A stretch of 64,000 nt of DNA from positions 682,001-746,000 of the forward strand of contig OY761986.2 of NCBI GenBank assembly GCA_963665155.2, in the 5' to 3' direction. Each line of letters begins with the position of its first letter. The stretch's first letter is position 1. The notes beneath the pieces are model-generated. The model had not been told where the DNA came from. It was given only the letters and a program-made list of their open reading frames with translations, and did not search any database. The translations under genes were made by a program, and so were the position numbers. This document shows positions 47,386 through 57,276 of the stretch, one piece after another. Source of the stretch: UBA1141 sp963665155 (GTDB taxonomy: Bacteria; Chloroflexota; Dehalococcoidia; Lucifugimonadales; UBA3495).

Positions 47386-47754
47386 CTACTGCGGAGATGG
47401 CGTCGCCCGGTAACCAATCGCCATCGCGATCCTTTCCCCAATCTCGCCCGGCCCCCAAGGCTTCTTGATGTAGTCCGATGCTCCAAACCGCATGCAGCGG
47501 CGTTCGGATTCTGCGTCTATCTTGGCGGTTAGAGTAATTACGGGTATGGCATTGGTATCGGGGTTGCTCTTAAGGTCGCCCAAAACTTCAAACCCACTTA
47601 CTCCGGGCATCATAAGGTCCAACAAGATAACGTCAGGTTTTTCTGATATCGCCAAGTGGTATCCGGATCGCCCATGTTCGGCGTCGATCACTACGTAGCC
47701 TTCCATTACGAGCAATTGATTAATCAAGAGCCTGACTTCTCGTTCATCTTCGAT
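47386..47754 (-). pseudogene. Response regulator receiver domain, 5' end lost to IS3-family copy 2
   Basis: The frame enters from the IS junction with IEDEREVRLLINQLLVMEGY, so only the first b-strand and start codon are missing. The acidic pair (ED), phosphorylated Asp in VILLDLMMPG, Thr in ITLTAK and Lys in YIKKPW are all present. It would be a single-domain CheY-like regulator. No start codon is supplied by the IS end in this frame. A TTG at 47727 might start a shorter, non-functional product. Confidence 0.85.
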
Positions 47755-47783
47755 TGACCTTACCCCGAAGTTAGTATCATTGG

Positions 47784-48599
47784 CTAGTAGAGTCCAGCCA
47801 TAGAGCCAGCAAACTCTTTGGACGTTTTACCCTTCAGGGAACTGTGGGGCCTGACCTCGTTGTAGTCCTGCCGCCAGTTCTCTATGATCTCCCTGGCATG
47901 CCTTACACTCATGAACCAGTTGATGTTCAAGCATTCGTCGCGTAGTCGGCCGTTGAAGCTCTCAGCAAAGGCGTTCTCTACCGGCTTGCCAGGACGTATA
48001 AAGCTTAACTTGATGCCCCTCCGATAGGCCCACTCATCCATGGCCTTGCTTGCGAACTCCGGGCCGTTGTCCACAGTGATCACCTCAGGTAGTCCCCGTG
48101 TCTCTCCCAGTCTCTCCAGGACTCCCACCACTCTGGCGCCTCCCAGAGAGGTATCTACCTCGATGGCTGGGCACTCCCGTGAATAGTCGTCCACTATGGC
48201 CAATGCCCGGAAGCGCCGACCGGTCACAGTGCTATCAGAGACAAAGTCCATGGACCACCTCTGATTAGGACGTACAGGAGATGGAATGGTCTCCCGGACC
48301 CCTGCCGCCCCTTTGCGCCTCCTCTTCTTCCTGAGCGCAAGCCCCTCTTCACTGTAGATGCGCTCTGTACGCTTGTGATTGATCACCAGGCCTTCTCTCT
48401 TCAGCATGATGTGCAACCTGGGACTGCCAAAGCGCTTCCTCTCCCATGCCAGCTCACGCATTCTGCGACGCAGGACAGCATCATCACCCTGCTTCGACTT
48501 GTACCGATAGACCGAGGGTGAGATACCAGTAAGCAGACAGGCCCTCCTCTCACTCAGCCCAAGACTCTCTATGGCATATGCCGCTGCCATCTTCCTCAC
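47784..48599 (-). CDS. IS3-family OrfB (DDE integrase domain), copy 2
   Basis: 271 residues, identical to copy 1 OrfB except Glu to Gly in RLEETRGL and Pro to Ser in GKTPKEF. DDE residues are intact (MDFVSD, VDNGPEF, ESFNGRLRDE). Confidence 0.95.
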   Translation of the reverse strand: MRKMAAAYAIESLGLSERRACLLTGISPSVYRYKSKQGDDAVLRRRMRELAWERKRFGSPRLHIMLKREGLVINHKRTERIYSEEGLALRKKRRRKGAAGVRETIPSPVRPNQRWSMDFVSDSTVTGRRFRALAIVDDYSRECPAIEVDTSLGGARVVGVLERLGETRGLPEVITVDNGPEFASKAMDEWAYRRGIKLSFIRPGKPVENAFAESFNGRLRDECLNINWFMSVRHAREIIENWRQDYNEVRPHSSLKGKTSKEFAGSMAGLY

Positions 48600-48607
48600 C
48601 TTGGGCT

Positions 48608-48874
48608 TCAGAAGTTTTTTGCCAGCAACTCCTTCAGAGACCAGTTGTCCAACGCCTGCTGGGCCACAATCTGCTTCAGGCGCCGGTTCTCTTCCTCAAC
48701 GGACCTTAGCCTCTTCAACTCGTTCAACGTCAGCCCGGCGTACTTGGCTTTCCACTTGTAGAAGGTGCCTTCGCTCATGCCGTGCCTGCGGCACAGCTCC
48801 CCTGTCTTGGCCCCTGCCTCTGCCTCGTTCAGGACCCCTATGATCTGCTCCTCTGTGTACCTCTTCCGTGCCAT
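48608..48874 (-). CDS. IS3-family OrfA, copy 2
   Basis: 88 residues, identical to copy 1 OrfA, including the A AAA AAC frameshift heptamer near its end. Confidence 0.95.
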   Translation of the reverse strand: MARKRYTEEQIIGVLNEAEAGAKTGELCRRHGMSEGTFYKWKAKYAGLTLNELKRLRSVEEENRRLKQIVAQQALDNWSLKELLAKNF

Positions 48875-49223
48875 GAGCCCTCCTTACTATGTCCTATTTT
48901 ACCCGGAGGACTCTCTTTGCCACTGTTTCTGTTTTCGGGGGTAAGGTCACCCGCAATTTCGACAGAACTGCTGTACCTGAACCACACTACATCCTCTTTG
49001 GAATAGGGTTTGCGGAACAAGTTTTGGGCGGAATTGACCTTTTATTGCCTCTCGCTGTAAACCGAGAGTGCTTTGTTCCGAATTGTATATTAATGCCAAT
49101 CTCAAGTCTTTGTTTTTGACTCCGACCGCACCTCAAACGACGTTGTTCGTTGGAAGCCCATGGATGACCACAATGTTTGGAAGACGTTTGCCGATTTTGC
49201 TTTTAAAGGACGACAGAATTGAT

Positions 49224-50028
49224 CTAAGGCAACGATTCACAGGCCAGCCCATTGCCATCGCTATCCAGGCGGTGGGGGTCGTTCGCCGGCCCTCCCGCAG
49301 CAATGTAGAACGCTTGCGCGATCGCATGAGTGTCAAAATCACCGCAGTTCCGGTCCTCGCCGGATGGGTTAAAGGGTAGTGATGAACCCGGTGTTGGCGG
49401 TGCGGCACTCGGCGAAGCTGGCGATGGCGGCTCAGAGTTGCGGTCTATTGCTACGGTGAGTGGTTGGTCGCAAGTCCCCAACATCTCTGCGAGGGCACTC
49501 CATTCCAACTCCGTCGCAGAGAGACCCCACGTGGATTTAATTAACACCCAATCCGTAGCGTATTGGCATCGATAGGACTGGTCCGGAGGTTGCCAATCTT
49601 CGGGGCCTTTGGCGCCCTTGGAACGATTCGCGGAGGCGGTAACCGCAATGAGGTGATAGCTGTCATCCAGGTTATTTGCATAGTCTTTCCGGCGTTCGGC
49701 GTCCCAGGCCCAAGCCCCGGATTTGTGGGCGTTCGCCAAGGCGACCATGTGGTCGACGTCAAAATCTCCAGCACTATTTACGGAGGTGCCGGTGAACCGC
49801 GCCAGCCACAGCCCGGATTCAGCTGCGCACCCCTTGTCCTTGAGGGTTACTTCGGTCGTGGATTCTTCAATCAAAACCTTGTGCCGTGCGTTCTGGCAAT
49901 CCCCGTCGGCGTCAGTCCAGTGTTTCCACTCATCCCGACTATAGGCAGGGGGAAGTAGAGCCAGCGCAGGCAACCATCAGCATAGCCGCAACAACGCCAA
50001 CTAGGCCATTTCGAATGATCATTTTCAT
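49224..50028 (-). pseudogene. HNH/DUF1524-type nuclease lipoprotein with excalibur domain, frameshifted after the signal
   Basis: ATG at 50028 opens a lipoprotein signal ending LMVA-Cys21 (AGSTSP). Removing one base from the G5 run at 49948-49952 (plus strand) continues AYSRDEWKHWTDADGDCQNARH, giving about 267 residues. The nuclease core has DFDVDHMVALANAHKSGA and the NRSKGAKGPEDWQP motif. A Pro/Ser linker follows, and the C-terminus is an excalibur calcium-binding motif DSDGNGLACE. This arrangement is typical of exported nucleases that degrade external DNA. The frameshift may be real or a homopolymer error. Confidence 0.85.
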
Positions 50029-50190
50029 CCGGCGTGTGACCTAGCGCTTAATCGCCCATTTGGCATGCGAATGACTTTCATTGGAACTCCGTTGGGAAAC
50101 TCCACCGAGCATATCACGGTCTGCCGATTCGAAGCTTTACTCCCGTTCATATGGCGTAGACAATCAAGCGACATTGCGACGAGGGGCACG

Positions 50191-51255
50191 TTAGCTCCAC
50201 AACTTTTCGCTCGCCAGCCGTGCGCCTTCGGCCATGGTCCACAACTTGGCCCAAACGATCTCCTCGTGGCCGACACGGGAACCAATTCCGCAGTCCGTGC
50301 CGGTCTGGACGTTTTCCTGCCCTACCAAGTTCGCGTAGTTTACGAGACGCTCTGCCACCAACTCGGGGTGCTCCACTAGGTCGGTAGCATGGGAAATCAC
50401 CCCTGGCATCAACATCTTGCCCTCAGGCAGCTTCAAATTCTCCCAAACATGGTACTCGTGCTCGTGCCTAACATTGGCTGCTTCAATCGAGTATTGCCGA
50501 GCGTTGATCTTGATAAGCAAATCCGCAATATGCTTCAGCTCTATGTCATTAACGTGAGGACGGTGACCGCTTCCCCAGCAGGTATGAAATCGTATGAGGT
50601 CTTCCGGTAGGCCCGCTATCGAATGGTTGATAACCTCGACGGAGAAGCTCAAGTACTTACGCAAGTCATCGACGCTCCACTCCGGGTAGAAGGTCCACGA
50701 TGTGCAGAATTCAGGTTCGTCCACTTGCACGATTAGGCCAGCGTCAGTGATGACCTTGTATTCCTCACGGCAAGCCTCCGCCACTGCCATCATGTACTCT
50801 TCTTCGTTGCTGTAGTGCTCGTTGCGCACGCCTGCCCCCAAGCTCAAAGGCCCCAGAGCGGCGACATATCCCTCGACATCTTTGCCCTGAATCGCAGCCT
50901 TGAGATTGGCGACATCGGCCAAAACGGCTGCCTGGCCGGTGTAGGAAACGGCAGACGTGCACACCCGCGCCGCCTTGTTGGAGTCCGCTGGCTCTACTGA
51001 ATAACCCGTGACTCGGTCGACCATGTACCCGCCGTAACTACCACCTTTGGCGAACTCACCGTCGTTGACAATGTCGACACCCAGCCGGACCTGCTCTTCG
51101 ACGATGTGGCGCACCGCCTGGGGCAGCCGCTGTTGGTAATCGGTCCCAGTGGATTCTTCCAGGTTGCTGCCGCCATCGATAAGCTCGTTTAAGTACTCTG
51201 GCCGTGGCAGGTTGCCGGCGTGAGAAACCAGGATACGGTGGGTGCTGTGCCTCAA
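50191..51255 (-). CDS. Cobalamin-independent methionine synthase-like (MetE core) protein, second paralogue
   Basis: 354 residues from a TTG start with AAGGAGAG upstream. One TIM barrel: SHAGNLPRPEYL opening, FHTCWG (zinc His, Cys), IEAANVRHEHE (Glu) and TDCGIG (Cys). The folate-binding N-terminal half of MetE is absent. It belongs to a different branch from 8689-9723, whose start has VVGSYPQPNW. Methyl or alkyl transfer to a thiol is expected; epoxyalkane:CoM transferase-like chemistry is another option. Confidence 0.8.
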   Translation of the reverse strand: MRHSTHRILVSHAGNLPRPEYLNELIDGGSNLEESTGTDYQQRLPQAVRHIVEEQVRLGVDIVNDGEFAKGGSYGGYMVDRVTGYSVEPADSNKAARVCTSAVSYTGQAAVLADVANLKAAIQGKDVEGYVAALGPLSLGAGVRNEHYSNEEEYMMAVAEACREEYKVITDAGLIVQVDEPEFCTSWTFYPEWSVDDLRKYLSFSVEVINHSIAGLPEDLIRFHTCWGSGHRPHVNDIELKHIADLLIKINARQYSIEAANVRHEHEYHVWENLKLPEGKMLMPGVISHATDLVEHPELVAERLVNYANLVGQENVQTGTDCGIGSRVGHEEIVWAKLWTMAEGARLASEKLWS

Positions 51256-51613
51256 GATGCTCTCCTTTTGAACTCATAACCTTGTTGAACCTAAATTCGT
51301 GATGAACTTATAATCGGGGTTCGCTGGAAGTGATAAACAGGGTGCGGCCGGTAATTGCGCTTGCCGGAGGCGATAAATTAATGAAATCGGCCGCCACTTG
51401 ATGTCGGGACGTGATCAGCCAAAACCATCTCTCTCGATACGGCAAAGGCACAGGCGCGCAGTGTCTATCAGGGCCTGGCCATTTACAGATAATATACTAG
51501 AATATGCTAGGACTAACATGCAGCCGTCGCGACGATATCCGGTTTCCCCTGAGGAGCATTAGCCTCGCCGGTGGGTGGTTGGTAGCAGCTTTGCCCAATC
51601 AGAGGCTCGCAGT
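51256..51613. other. Intergenic region
   Basis: About 360 bp between divergent MetE-like and MFS genes. An AT-rich stretch at 51485-51515 (with TACTAGAATATGCTAG-like repeats) is a plausible promoter zone. No gene or RNA supported. Confidence 0.4.
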
Positions 51614-52984
51614 ATGACATTCGCTGGCCTCATGGTCCTGGTTTCCGGTATTTGCCTCATCACCCTGGGCAGCATTCCCGCCGTCAACCGGATGATGCGA
51701 GGGTTGTTCCAGGGCGCCGCCACCTGGCTGGTCGGTTACGCTGGAATAATCCTGATCATAGGGATATTGGTGAACCTGGCCACCGGCTTCGCCCAGAGCG
51801 TGCCCAGTCTAACCATACCGTCCATGAGGGACGACCTAGGCATGTCATATACCCAGGCAGGGCTCCTGATCACAGTGTCCGGGGTGGTCAGAATGGGGGC
51901 ATCCCTGGCGGCCGGCACCTTGGCCCCACGCTACGGCAGCCGTTATATCATTGGCTGGGCAACCCTCTTTTCCGGTGGGGCAATGTTCCTCTTCGGGTAC
52001 TCCCCTAACTTCTTGGCCGCTATCGGCGCGTTTGCCCTGATCGGGATGGGTAGCGGCGCTGCCTTGACCCCTATGATGGGGCTGCTGGCTGCATGGTTTG
52101 AAAGGCAAAATCGGGGGTTGGCCGCAGGCTTGGCCGCATCGGGCGGCAGCATTGCGATCGTAGCTTCGGGCCTAGTAATCCCAAGCTTGGTCGAGCACAA
52201 TCCGGCCGACGGGTGGCGTCATACGTGGTACATCTTTGGCGCGTTGGTGCTAGTTGGCGGTGTTTTTGCGCTGCTCTTCCTGCGCGACCGGCCATCGGAT
52301 GCTCCTTCGGGAAGAGACGCCGTCCCGGGAATTGGCGCTCCCACAGGAGGGCGCGCTGTGCAGCCAGCTCACCGTGGCGCGTGGCCGCTAGACGTCTTCA
52401 AGAATCCCTATGTATGGCTGTTGGCCTACCTTGGTTTTTGCTCCGGTGCCGCCACCGGCGTATTCAATACCTTCTTCGGCACTTACCTCAGCGACGAGAA
52501 TGGCGTCAGCCTGGCCACCGCTGGGCAACTCTTCTTGGTTGTAGGGGTACTGAGCATTGTCAGCGGCATCCTTTGGGGCAAGATATCGGACCGCATTGGC
52601 AGAGGCCAGGCCTTTGCCATCAGTTTTTTGATTCAAGGAGCCGGCTTTGCTTTGTTCTGGCTGAGTCCGGTCATGGCCGCTTTTGCCCTTGCTTCGGTGC
52701 TATTGGGCCTAACCCTCAGGGCGGCTTTCACGCTGTGTGCGGCGGCTTCCGGTGACCACGTTCAGGCTCAGTTCGCCACGGCGGCATTCGCTTTGGTATC
52801 CGTAGGCGCAGGTTTGGGTAGCTCTACTTCCCCCATTCTGGCAGGGGCCATCGCCGACGCGGTTGGCCTCAGCTGGGTATTCGCTTTGGGAGTTGGCGCA
52901 TCTTTGATTGGCGCAGCCGGGGCGATGCTGTTGCAGAGCCCAGGAGCCACCCGCCAGCCGGTTATGTTGGAAACCGGGGACTAA
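51614..52984 (+). CDS. MFS transporter
   Basis: 456 residues from ATG 51614 (AGAGG upstream; the frame extends to 51575). Twelve or more hydrophobic segments. The first canonical helix is GYAGIILIIGILVNLATG, followed by the loop IPSMRDDLGMSYTQAG; the motif-A-like GKISDRIGRGQAF lies between helices 8 and 9. An extra hydrophobic segment precedes helix 1 (GLMVLVSGICLITLG). A long soluble linker with AVPGIGAPTGG sits mid-protein. Likely a secondary carrier of a small organic acid or drug; substrate unknown. Confidence 0.88.
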   Translation: MTFAGLMVLVSGICLITLGSIPAVNRMMRGLFQGAATWLVGYAGIILIIGILVNLATGFAQSVPSLTIPSMRDDLGMSYTQAGLLITVSGVVRMGASLAAGTLAPRYGSRYIIGWATLFSGGAMFLFGYSPNFLAAIGAFALIGMGSGAALTPMMGLLAAWFERQNRGLAAGLAASGGSIAIVASGLVIPSLVEHNPADGWRHTWYIFGALVLVGGVFALLFLRDRPSDAPSGRDAVPGIGAPTGGRAVQPAHRGAWPLDVFKNPYVWLLAYLGFCSGAATGVFNTFFGTYLSDENGVSLATAGQLFLVVGVLSIVSGILWGKISDRIGRGQAFAISFLIQGAGFALFWLSPVMAAFALASVLLGLTLRAAFTLCAAASGDHVQAQFATAAFALVSVGAGLGSSTSPILAGAIADAVGLSWVFALGVGASLIGAAGAMLLQSPGATRQPVMLETGD

Positions 52985-53010
52985 AGCTACGTGGGAATAA
53001 TTTCCGCCTA

Positions 53011-55077
53011 TTAGGTTTGCGTCAGACCGAACACTTTCAAAATGAAAGCGTATTCCAAGGCTACTTCTCGGAGTCGGTCAAATCGACCCGACGCACCGGC
53101 ATGTCCGGAATCCATGTGAATCTTTAGTAGTAACAGGTTGTCGTCGGTTTTCAAGCTCCCCAACTGGGCTGTCCATTTGGCCGGTTCCCAATAGGTCACT
53201 CGCGGGTCGCTGATGCCCCCGGTAATCAGCATGTGCGGATAGTCCTGGCTTTTGACATTGTCGTAGGGAGAATAGGACTTGATGTAATCATAATAGTGCT
53301 GGATTTGGGGATTGCCCCACTCGTTGTACTCCATCGTGGTCAAAGGCAACGTGTCATCCAACATCGTGCTCAAGACATCGACGAACGGAACATCCGCAAT
53401 GGCAGCCCCGAACAGTTCCGGGCGCAGGTTTACGACGGCTCCAACCAACATACCACCGGCACTGCCACCTGAAGCGACGATTCGACCTTTTGAGGTGTAG
53501 TTTTCTTTGATCAGGTGTTCCGCGCAGGCGATAAAGTCTGTGAATGTATTCTTCTTGTTGAGAAGCTTCCCATCTTCATACCAATCCCAGCCTAGGTCCA
53601 TCCCGCCTCGAACGTGAGCTACGGCGAAAATGTAACCACGGTCCACCAAGCTCAACCGGGCTGAACCAAAACCGGAATCTATCACTATGCCGTAGGAGCC
53701 GTAACCGTATAGGTACAGAGGCGCTGAACCGTCTAGCGGGGTCTCCTTTGCATAGAGAATCGATATTGGAATTTGAGTGCCGTCTTCCGCAGTTGCGAAA
53801 ACCCGTTCCGCCTGGTATTTATCAGAGGAAAATCCACCCAAAACCTCGGTTTGCTTCTTGAACTCCCGGTCGTGGGTGCCCATGTCGTAGTCATAAATGG
53901 TCGCTGGCGTGGTCATAGAAGCATAGGAAAACCGCAAAACTGAAGTGTCCCATTCCCGGCCTTCTTGGATACTCACAGAGTAGTCTTCTTCTTCGAAGGG
54001 AATATTAAAAGGCTCACCCGAGGAGATTTCGATAATCTGTATTTGAGGCAGACCTTGTGTGCGGTGGGCTAGAATCAAGTAGTCTTTGGTGACTGCGATT
54101 CCGTTGATCGGACGCCCCGGCACATGGGAGATCAAATCCTGCCAATTTGCCCATGAGGGAGCTGTTATCGATGTTTCGGATATTTTGAAATCTTTGGCGC
54201 CATCGCTGTTGTTCCGAATTAAGAAACGGTCATCATGGTCGGTGACATCGTACTCAAAATTCTCATGCCGAGGTTCGATCAACCTTAGCTCGCTTCCAGG
54301 ATTGTCAGCCTCCATGAAATGCCATTCGGACATGTTGTTGCCGGTGGCGGCGACGTAGATGAACCGCTTACTAGCGGATTTGAGTACATGCACGAAGAAA
54401 CGCTCATCGGTCTCCTCGTATATCAGTTCGTCTGAGGCGGGGTCGGTCCCTAAGCTGTGTTTGAATACCTTAACCGGCCGGTGATTCTCATCAAGCACAT
54501 CGTAAAATATAGCTTGGCTATCGTTGGACCATTCCAGGGAGTAATAGGAATTAGGGATGACGTCGTCCAGCAGTTCGCCGGTCTCTATATTTTTAACGTA
54601 GATCGTATACTTCTCTGAACCATCGAAATCAACGGAGTAAGCCAGCCACTTGTGGTCCGGACTGTTTTCCCCCCTGCCAACCCGGCAGTAATCCCTGTCC
54701 TTCGCCAGTTCATTTACGCCGAGAAGAATTTCCTCCGTGGCATCCAAAGAAAGGTGCTTTCGGCAGAGAACCGGGTACTGGTTCCCCTCCTCGAACCGGG
54801 TAAAGTAGAAATAATTCCCTTCTTTTTCCGGAACTGTAGAATCGTCCTCCTTGATCCGGCCTCGTATCTCCTTCAGGAGTTCTTCCTGAAGGACCTTCTC
54901 CGGGGCCATGAGCGATTCGGTATAAGCATTTTCGGCTTCAAGGTATTCCATTGTTTCCGGATCGTTCACATCGCGAAGCCAGAACCAAGGATCATTCCGG
55001 GTATCGCGGTGATTCGTTAGTTGTTGAGGTCTTTGTGGTGCCGTCGGCCTAAGGTTTGTCACATGGTTCTCCGGCAA
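53011..55077 (-). CDS. ptrB: Oligopeptidase B / prolyl oligopeptidase family (S9A)
   Basis: 688 residues, full length. The N-terminal b-propeller region spans about 70-410; the catalytic a/b hydrolase domain has Ser539 in GGSAGGML, Asp624 in SDPRVTYWEP and His659 in DSGHAG. WFWLRDVNDPETMEYLEAEN near the start is characteristic of protease II. It cleaves short peptides after basic residues in the cytoplasm. TTG start with GAGGAAAA upstream. Confidence 0.93.
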   Translation of the reverse strand: MPENHVTNLRPTAPQRPQQLTNHRDTRNDPWFWLRDVNDPETMEYLEAENAYTESLMAPEKVLQEELLKEIRGRIKEDDSTVPEKEGNYFYFTRFEEGNQYPVLCRKHLSLDATEEILLGVNELAKDRDYCRVGRGENSPDHKWLAYSVDFDGSEKYTIYVKNIETGELLDDVIPNSYYSLEWSNDSQAIFYDVLDENHRPVKVFKHSLGTDPASDELIYEETDERFFVHVLKSASKRFIYVAATGNNMSEWHFMEADNPGSELRLIEPRHENFEYDVTDHDDRFLIRNNSDGAKDFKISETSITAPSWANWQDLISHVPGRPINGIAVTKDYLILAHRTQGLPQIQIIEISSGEPFNIPFEEEDYSVSIQEGREWDTSVLRFSYASMTTPATIYDYDMGTHDREFKKQTEVLGGFSSDKYQAERVFATAEDGTQIPISILYAKETPLDGSAPLYLYGYGSYGIVIDSGFGSARLSLVDRGYIFAVAHVRGGMDLGWDWYEDGKLLNKKNTFTDFIACAEHLIKENYTSKGRIVASGGSAGGMLVGAVVNLRPELFGAAIADVPFVDVLSTMLDDTLPLTTMEYNEWGNPQIQHYYDYIKSYSPYDNVKSQDYPHMLITGGISDPRVTYWEPAKWTAQLGSLKTDDNLLLLKIHMDSGHAGASGRFDRLREVALEYAFILKVFGLTQT

Positions 55078-55238
55078 AGGATTTTCCTCGCTCGTGCGAA
55101 TTCAACTGCTCACAAGTGATTGCTAATTGATGGCTGATTACATAGGAGTGTGGCCAACAGTGGTGGACACTCTTAGCTTGATTGGGTCGAAGACCGCCGT
55201 CATGGCTGCCACGAAAAGGCAAAGATGGGCGTCTCCCC

Positions 55239-55664
55239 CTAGTCATCCGAATAATCCCACGAAATTAACCTCTGCGGCACAACCCGGATATAGGCTGCGC
55301 CCGGTCGTGGCTCCGATGGAAGATCAGACTCGGAAACGCCCCGTTGCTTGGCTGCTTCCCGGGCGTAGTTTAATGTTTCTGCAGGATCGGTGTGCACTGT
55401 GGCGATTCCCTGGATCATCACACCTTTGATGTCTTCCCTCGTTTTCCCGCTTTCCAGCAATATACTGACCTTGGAATTCGCTCCTATGTTCTGCAGTTTT
55501 CTAGTCTGGGAACGGACTCCCATAATAATATCATCGCCGAACCGGAAATAGCCTAACGGCACACTGTGGGGAAACCCATCCGGGTCGACGGTACTCAACA
55601 AGATCCAGCCAGGTTTACTGTCCAGAAACTCATGGACTTCCTTCTGAGTCAATTTGCGCGGCAT
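55239..55664 (-). CDS. PPOX-class F420/FMN-binding split-barrel protein
   Basis: 141 residues: WILLSTVDPDGFPHSVPLGYFRFGDDII, RKLQNIGANSKVSILLES and a C-terminal IRVVPQRLISWDY. This is the pyridoxamine-phosphate-oxidase-like fold; whether it binds FMN, F420 or haem is not clear. TAGGAGAAAG precedes the ATG. Confidence 0.85.
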   Translation of the reverse strand: MPRKLTQKEVHEFLDSKPGWILLSTVDPDGFPHSVPLGYFRFGDDIIMGVRSQTRKLQNIGANSKVSILLESGKTREDIKGVMIQGIATVHTDPAETLNYAREAAKQRGVSESDLPSEPRPGAAYIRVVPQRLISWDYSDD

Positions 55665-56182
55665 TCGCTTTCTCCTATATCGTTATGCTTTTCTAAGATG
55701 ATTCGACTGGCCGGGCTGACCGAATAACTGCCAAACGATCCTGATAGCCGCCATACTTTTAGCGATTATTTTCGCCAAATGGATGTAGCACTCTGCCCTG
55801 GCTCATGGGCGGCTGGCTGGTCCTGACACCAACCGAATTACTGACAGCATTAGCCTCAACCGCCATTGTACCCTTCCGACGGGCTGTACTCGGCCTTGCC
55901 AAAAGGATGTCATTCTGAGGAGCCTGAGTTGGCCACCTCGACGACCAAGTTTCACCCCGGCTAATGAGCAAGTTGGAACCATCGCCTCCTCAACTCAGGG
56001 TAACCCAAATCTTCCAGTCTGGCCGCTAATCATTATGAGGATTTCTTATGGTAAGCTTGACCCGGCAACAGGCACCGATCCAGCTCTGTTGCACTACAGG
56101 CGGAGACTGAAACTCGGATTAGTCTGGGTCCCTCGCAACCAAATGGTGTGGGATAAAAATAGCTTGATGAAGAGGAAAAGTT
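55665..56182. other. Intergenic region
   Basis: About 520 bp with no ORF I can support. A TGTCATTCTGAGGAGCC segment near 55907 resembles small dispersed repeats found in many genomes, but no second copy was noticed here. The end holds the ribosome-binding site of the next gene (GAAGAGGAAAAG). Confidence 0.4.
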
Positions 56183-57076
56183 ATGCCGGATAATAAGCGT
56201 ATGACTACTCGGCTAAAGGAATTGTTCGAGCGACCGGAGATATTCGTTTTGCCCGGGGGAATGAATCCCATGGGGGCCAAAATGGCGGAACTCTTGGGGT
56301 TCGAGGCTTTCTACATGTCAGGTGGCAACACCTCGGCCCAAGTACAAGGGTTGACCGAAGGCGGCACCAGCATGCGGGACATGGTAGACAACGCTCGGCG
56401 CATCACCATGACGGTAGATATTCCAGCATTTGTGGACATGGACACGGGCTACGGCGACGCCATATCCGTTTACCAGACCGTGAAAGAGTACATCCGAGCC
56501 GGGATAGCGGGCACCCATCTGGAGGACCAGACTTACCCGCCCAAAACGGGGGCGCGGCGCCGTTGCGTCTCGGTAGAAGAGATGGTGGGCAAACTGCGGG
56601 CTGCTATGGACGCCAAGATGGAGTTCGACCCGGATTTCGTCATCGTGGCTCGGTGCGACTACGCCGGAGTCCCCGGATCAACTTTTGAAGATGTTATGGA
56701 GCGTTGTCTGGCCTATAAACAGGAAACCAACGTTGACGTGGTCTGCCCTGCCGTTCAATCTTGGGAAGAAAACAAAGAGGCGATCCGGCGCATTCCCGGG
56801 CCGGTACTGCCCTTGTTTACCCACGGAAGCCAGACCCACCCAACCCTGGAGGAGTTGCAACAATCGGGAGCCGCCGGGGCCTGGTATCCGTCCCTTACCA
56901 GCATGGCGGGGCTACAAGCCAACTGGGACCTGCTGAACGACTTCAAAGACCGGGGCACCAGCGCCATAGATGATTTCCTACAGCAAGCCGCCCAGAGCAA
57001 ATGGGGAACGGCAACCAACGGCAGCGTCCTAGGCGCACAGCGTATCCACGAGATGGAAGATAAGTATCTGCCGTGA
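56183..57076 (+). CDS. Isocitrate lyase / PEP mutase superfamily enzyme
   Basis: 297 residues. VDMDTGYGD carries the metal-binding acids, and HLEDQTYPPKTGARRRCVSVEEM is the active-site region. The KKCGH motif of isocitrate and methylisocitrate lyases is replaced by RRRC, so true isocitrate lyase activity is unlikely. Carboxyvinyl-carboxyphosphonate mutase-like, oxaloacetate decarboxylase-like or malate-lyase functions are options. Strong ribosome-binding site. Confidence 0.85.
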   Translation: MPDNKRMTTRLKELFERPEIFVLPGGMNPMGAKMAELLGFEAFYMSGGNTSAQVQGLTEGGTSMRDMVDNARRITMTVDIPAFVDMDTGYGDAISVYQTVKEYIRAGIAGTHLEDQTYPPKTGARRRCVSVEEMVGKLRAAMDAKMEFDPDFVIVARCDYAGVPGSTFEDVMERCLAYKQETNVDVVCPAVQSWEENKEAIRRIPGPVLPLFTHGSQTHPTLEELQQSGAAGAWYPSLTSMAGLQANWDLLNDFKDRGTSAIDDFLQQAAQSKWGTATNGSVLGAQRIHEMEDKYLP

Positions 57077-57124
57077 TGGCATAGTGACCTACTTCCGATC
57101 AACAAAGGTAGCTTGATACCGACC

Positions 57125-57211
57125 ATGCTTGACGGCGGCGTCCCCATGGCCATCTCGTCCAACATGATGGGGCACGTGTCGGAGAAGCCAACCCAGGCGC
57201 ACTATTACTAG
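57125..57211 (+). other. Possible 28-codon gene remnant
   Basis: A frame ATG-TAG reads MLDGGVPMAISSNMMGHVSEK-like sequence ending THAHYY-style residues (PTQAHYY). The residues look protein-like, but there is no ribosome-binding site and no family match. It may be the tail of a lost gene. Low confidence. Confidence 0.2.
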
Positions 57212-57276
57212 CTGAGGGTTAACCGGCGCCGGGTTATTGGGGAGGGGATTCTGGTTTTAGTGCTGAAGTTCCCCAT

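Larger units (their letters stand above)
47755..48949 (-). mobile_element. IS3-family element, copy 2
   Basis: 1195 bp, minus strand, same TGACCTTACCCC ends as copy 1. Flanking bases (ATCG and CGGG, IS orientation) show no target duplication, and the sequence beyond the orfA end does not continue the receiver gene. This suggests a deletion or recombination next to the IS. Confidence 0.93.

Noticed and set aside
56183..57076. Isocitrate or methylisocitrate lyase
   Set aside because: The KKCGH catalytic motif is missing.
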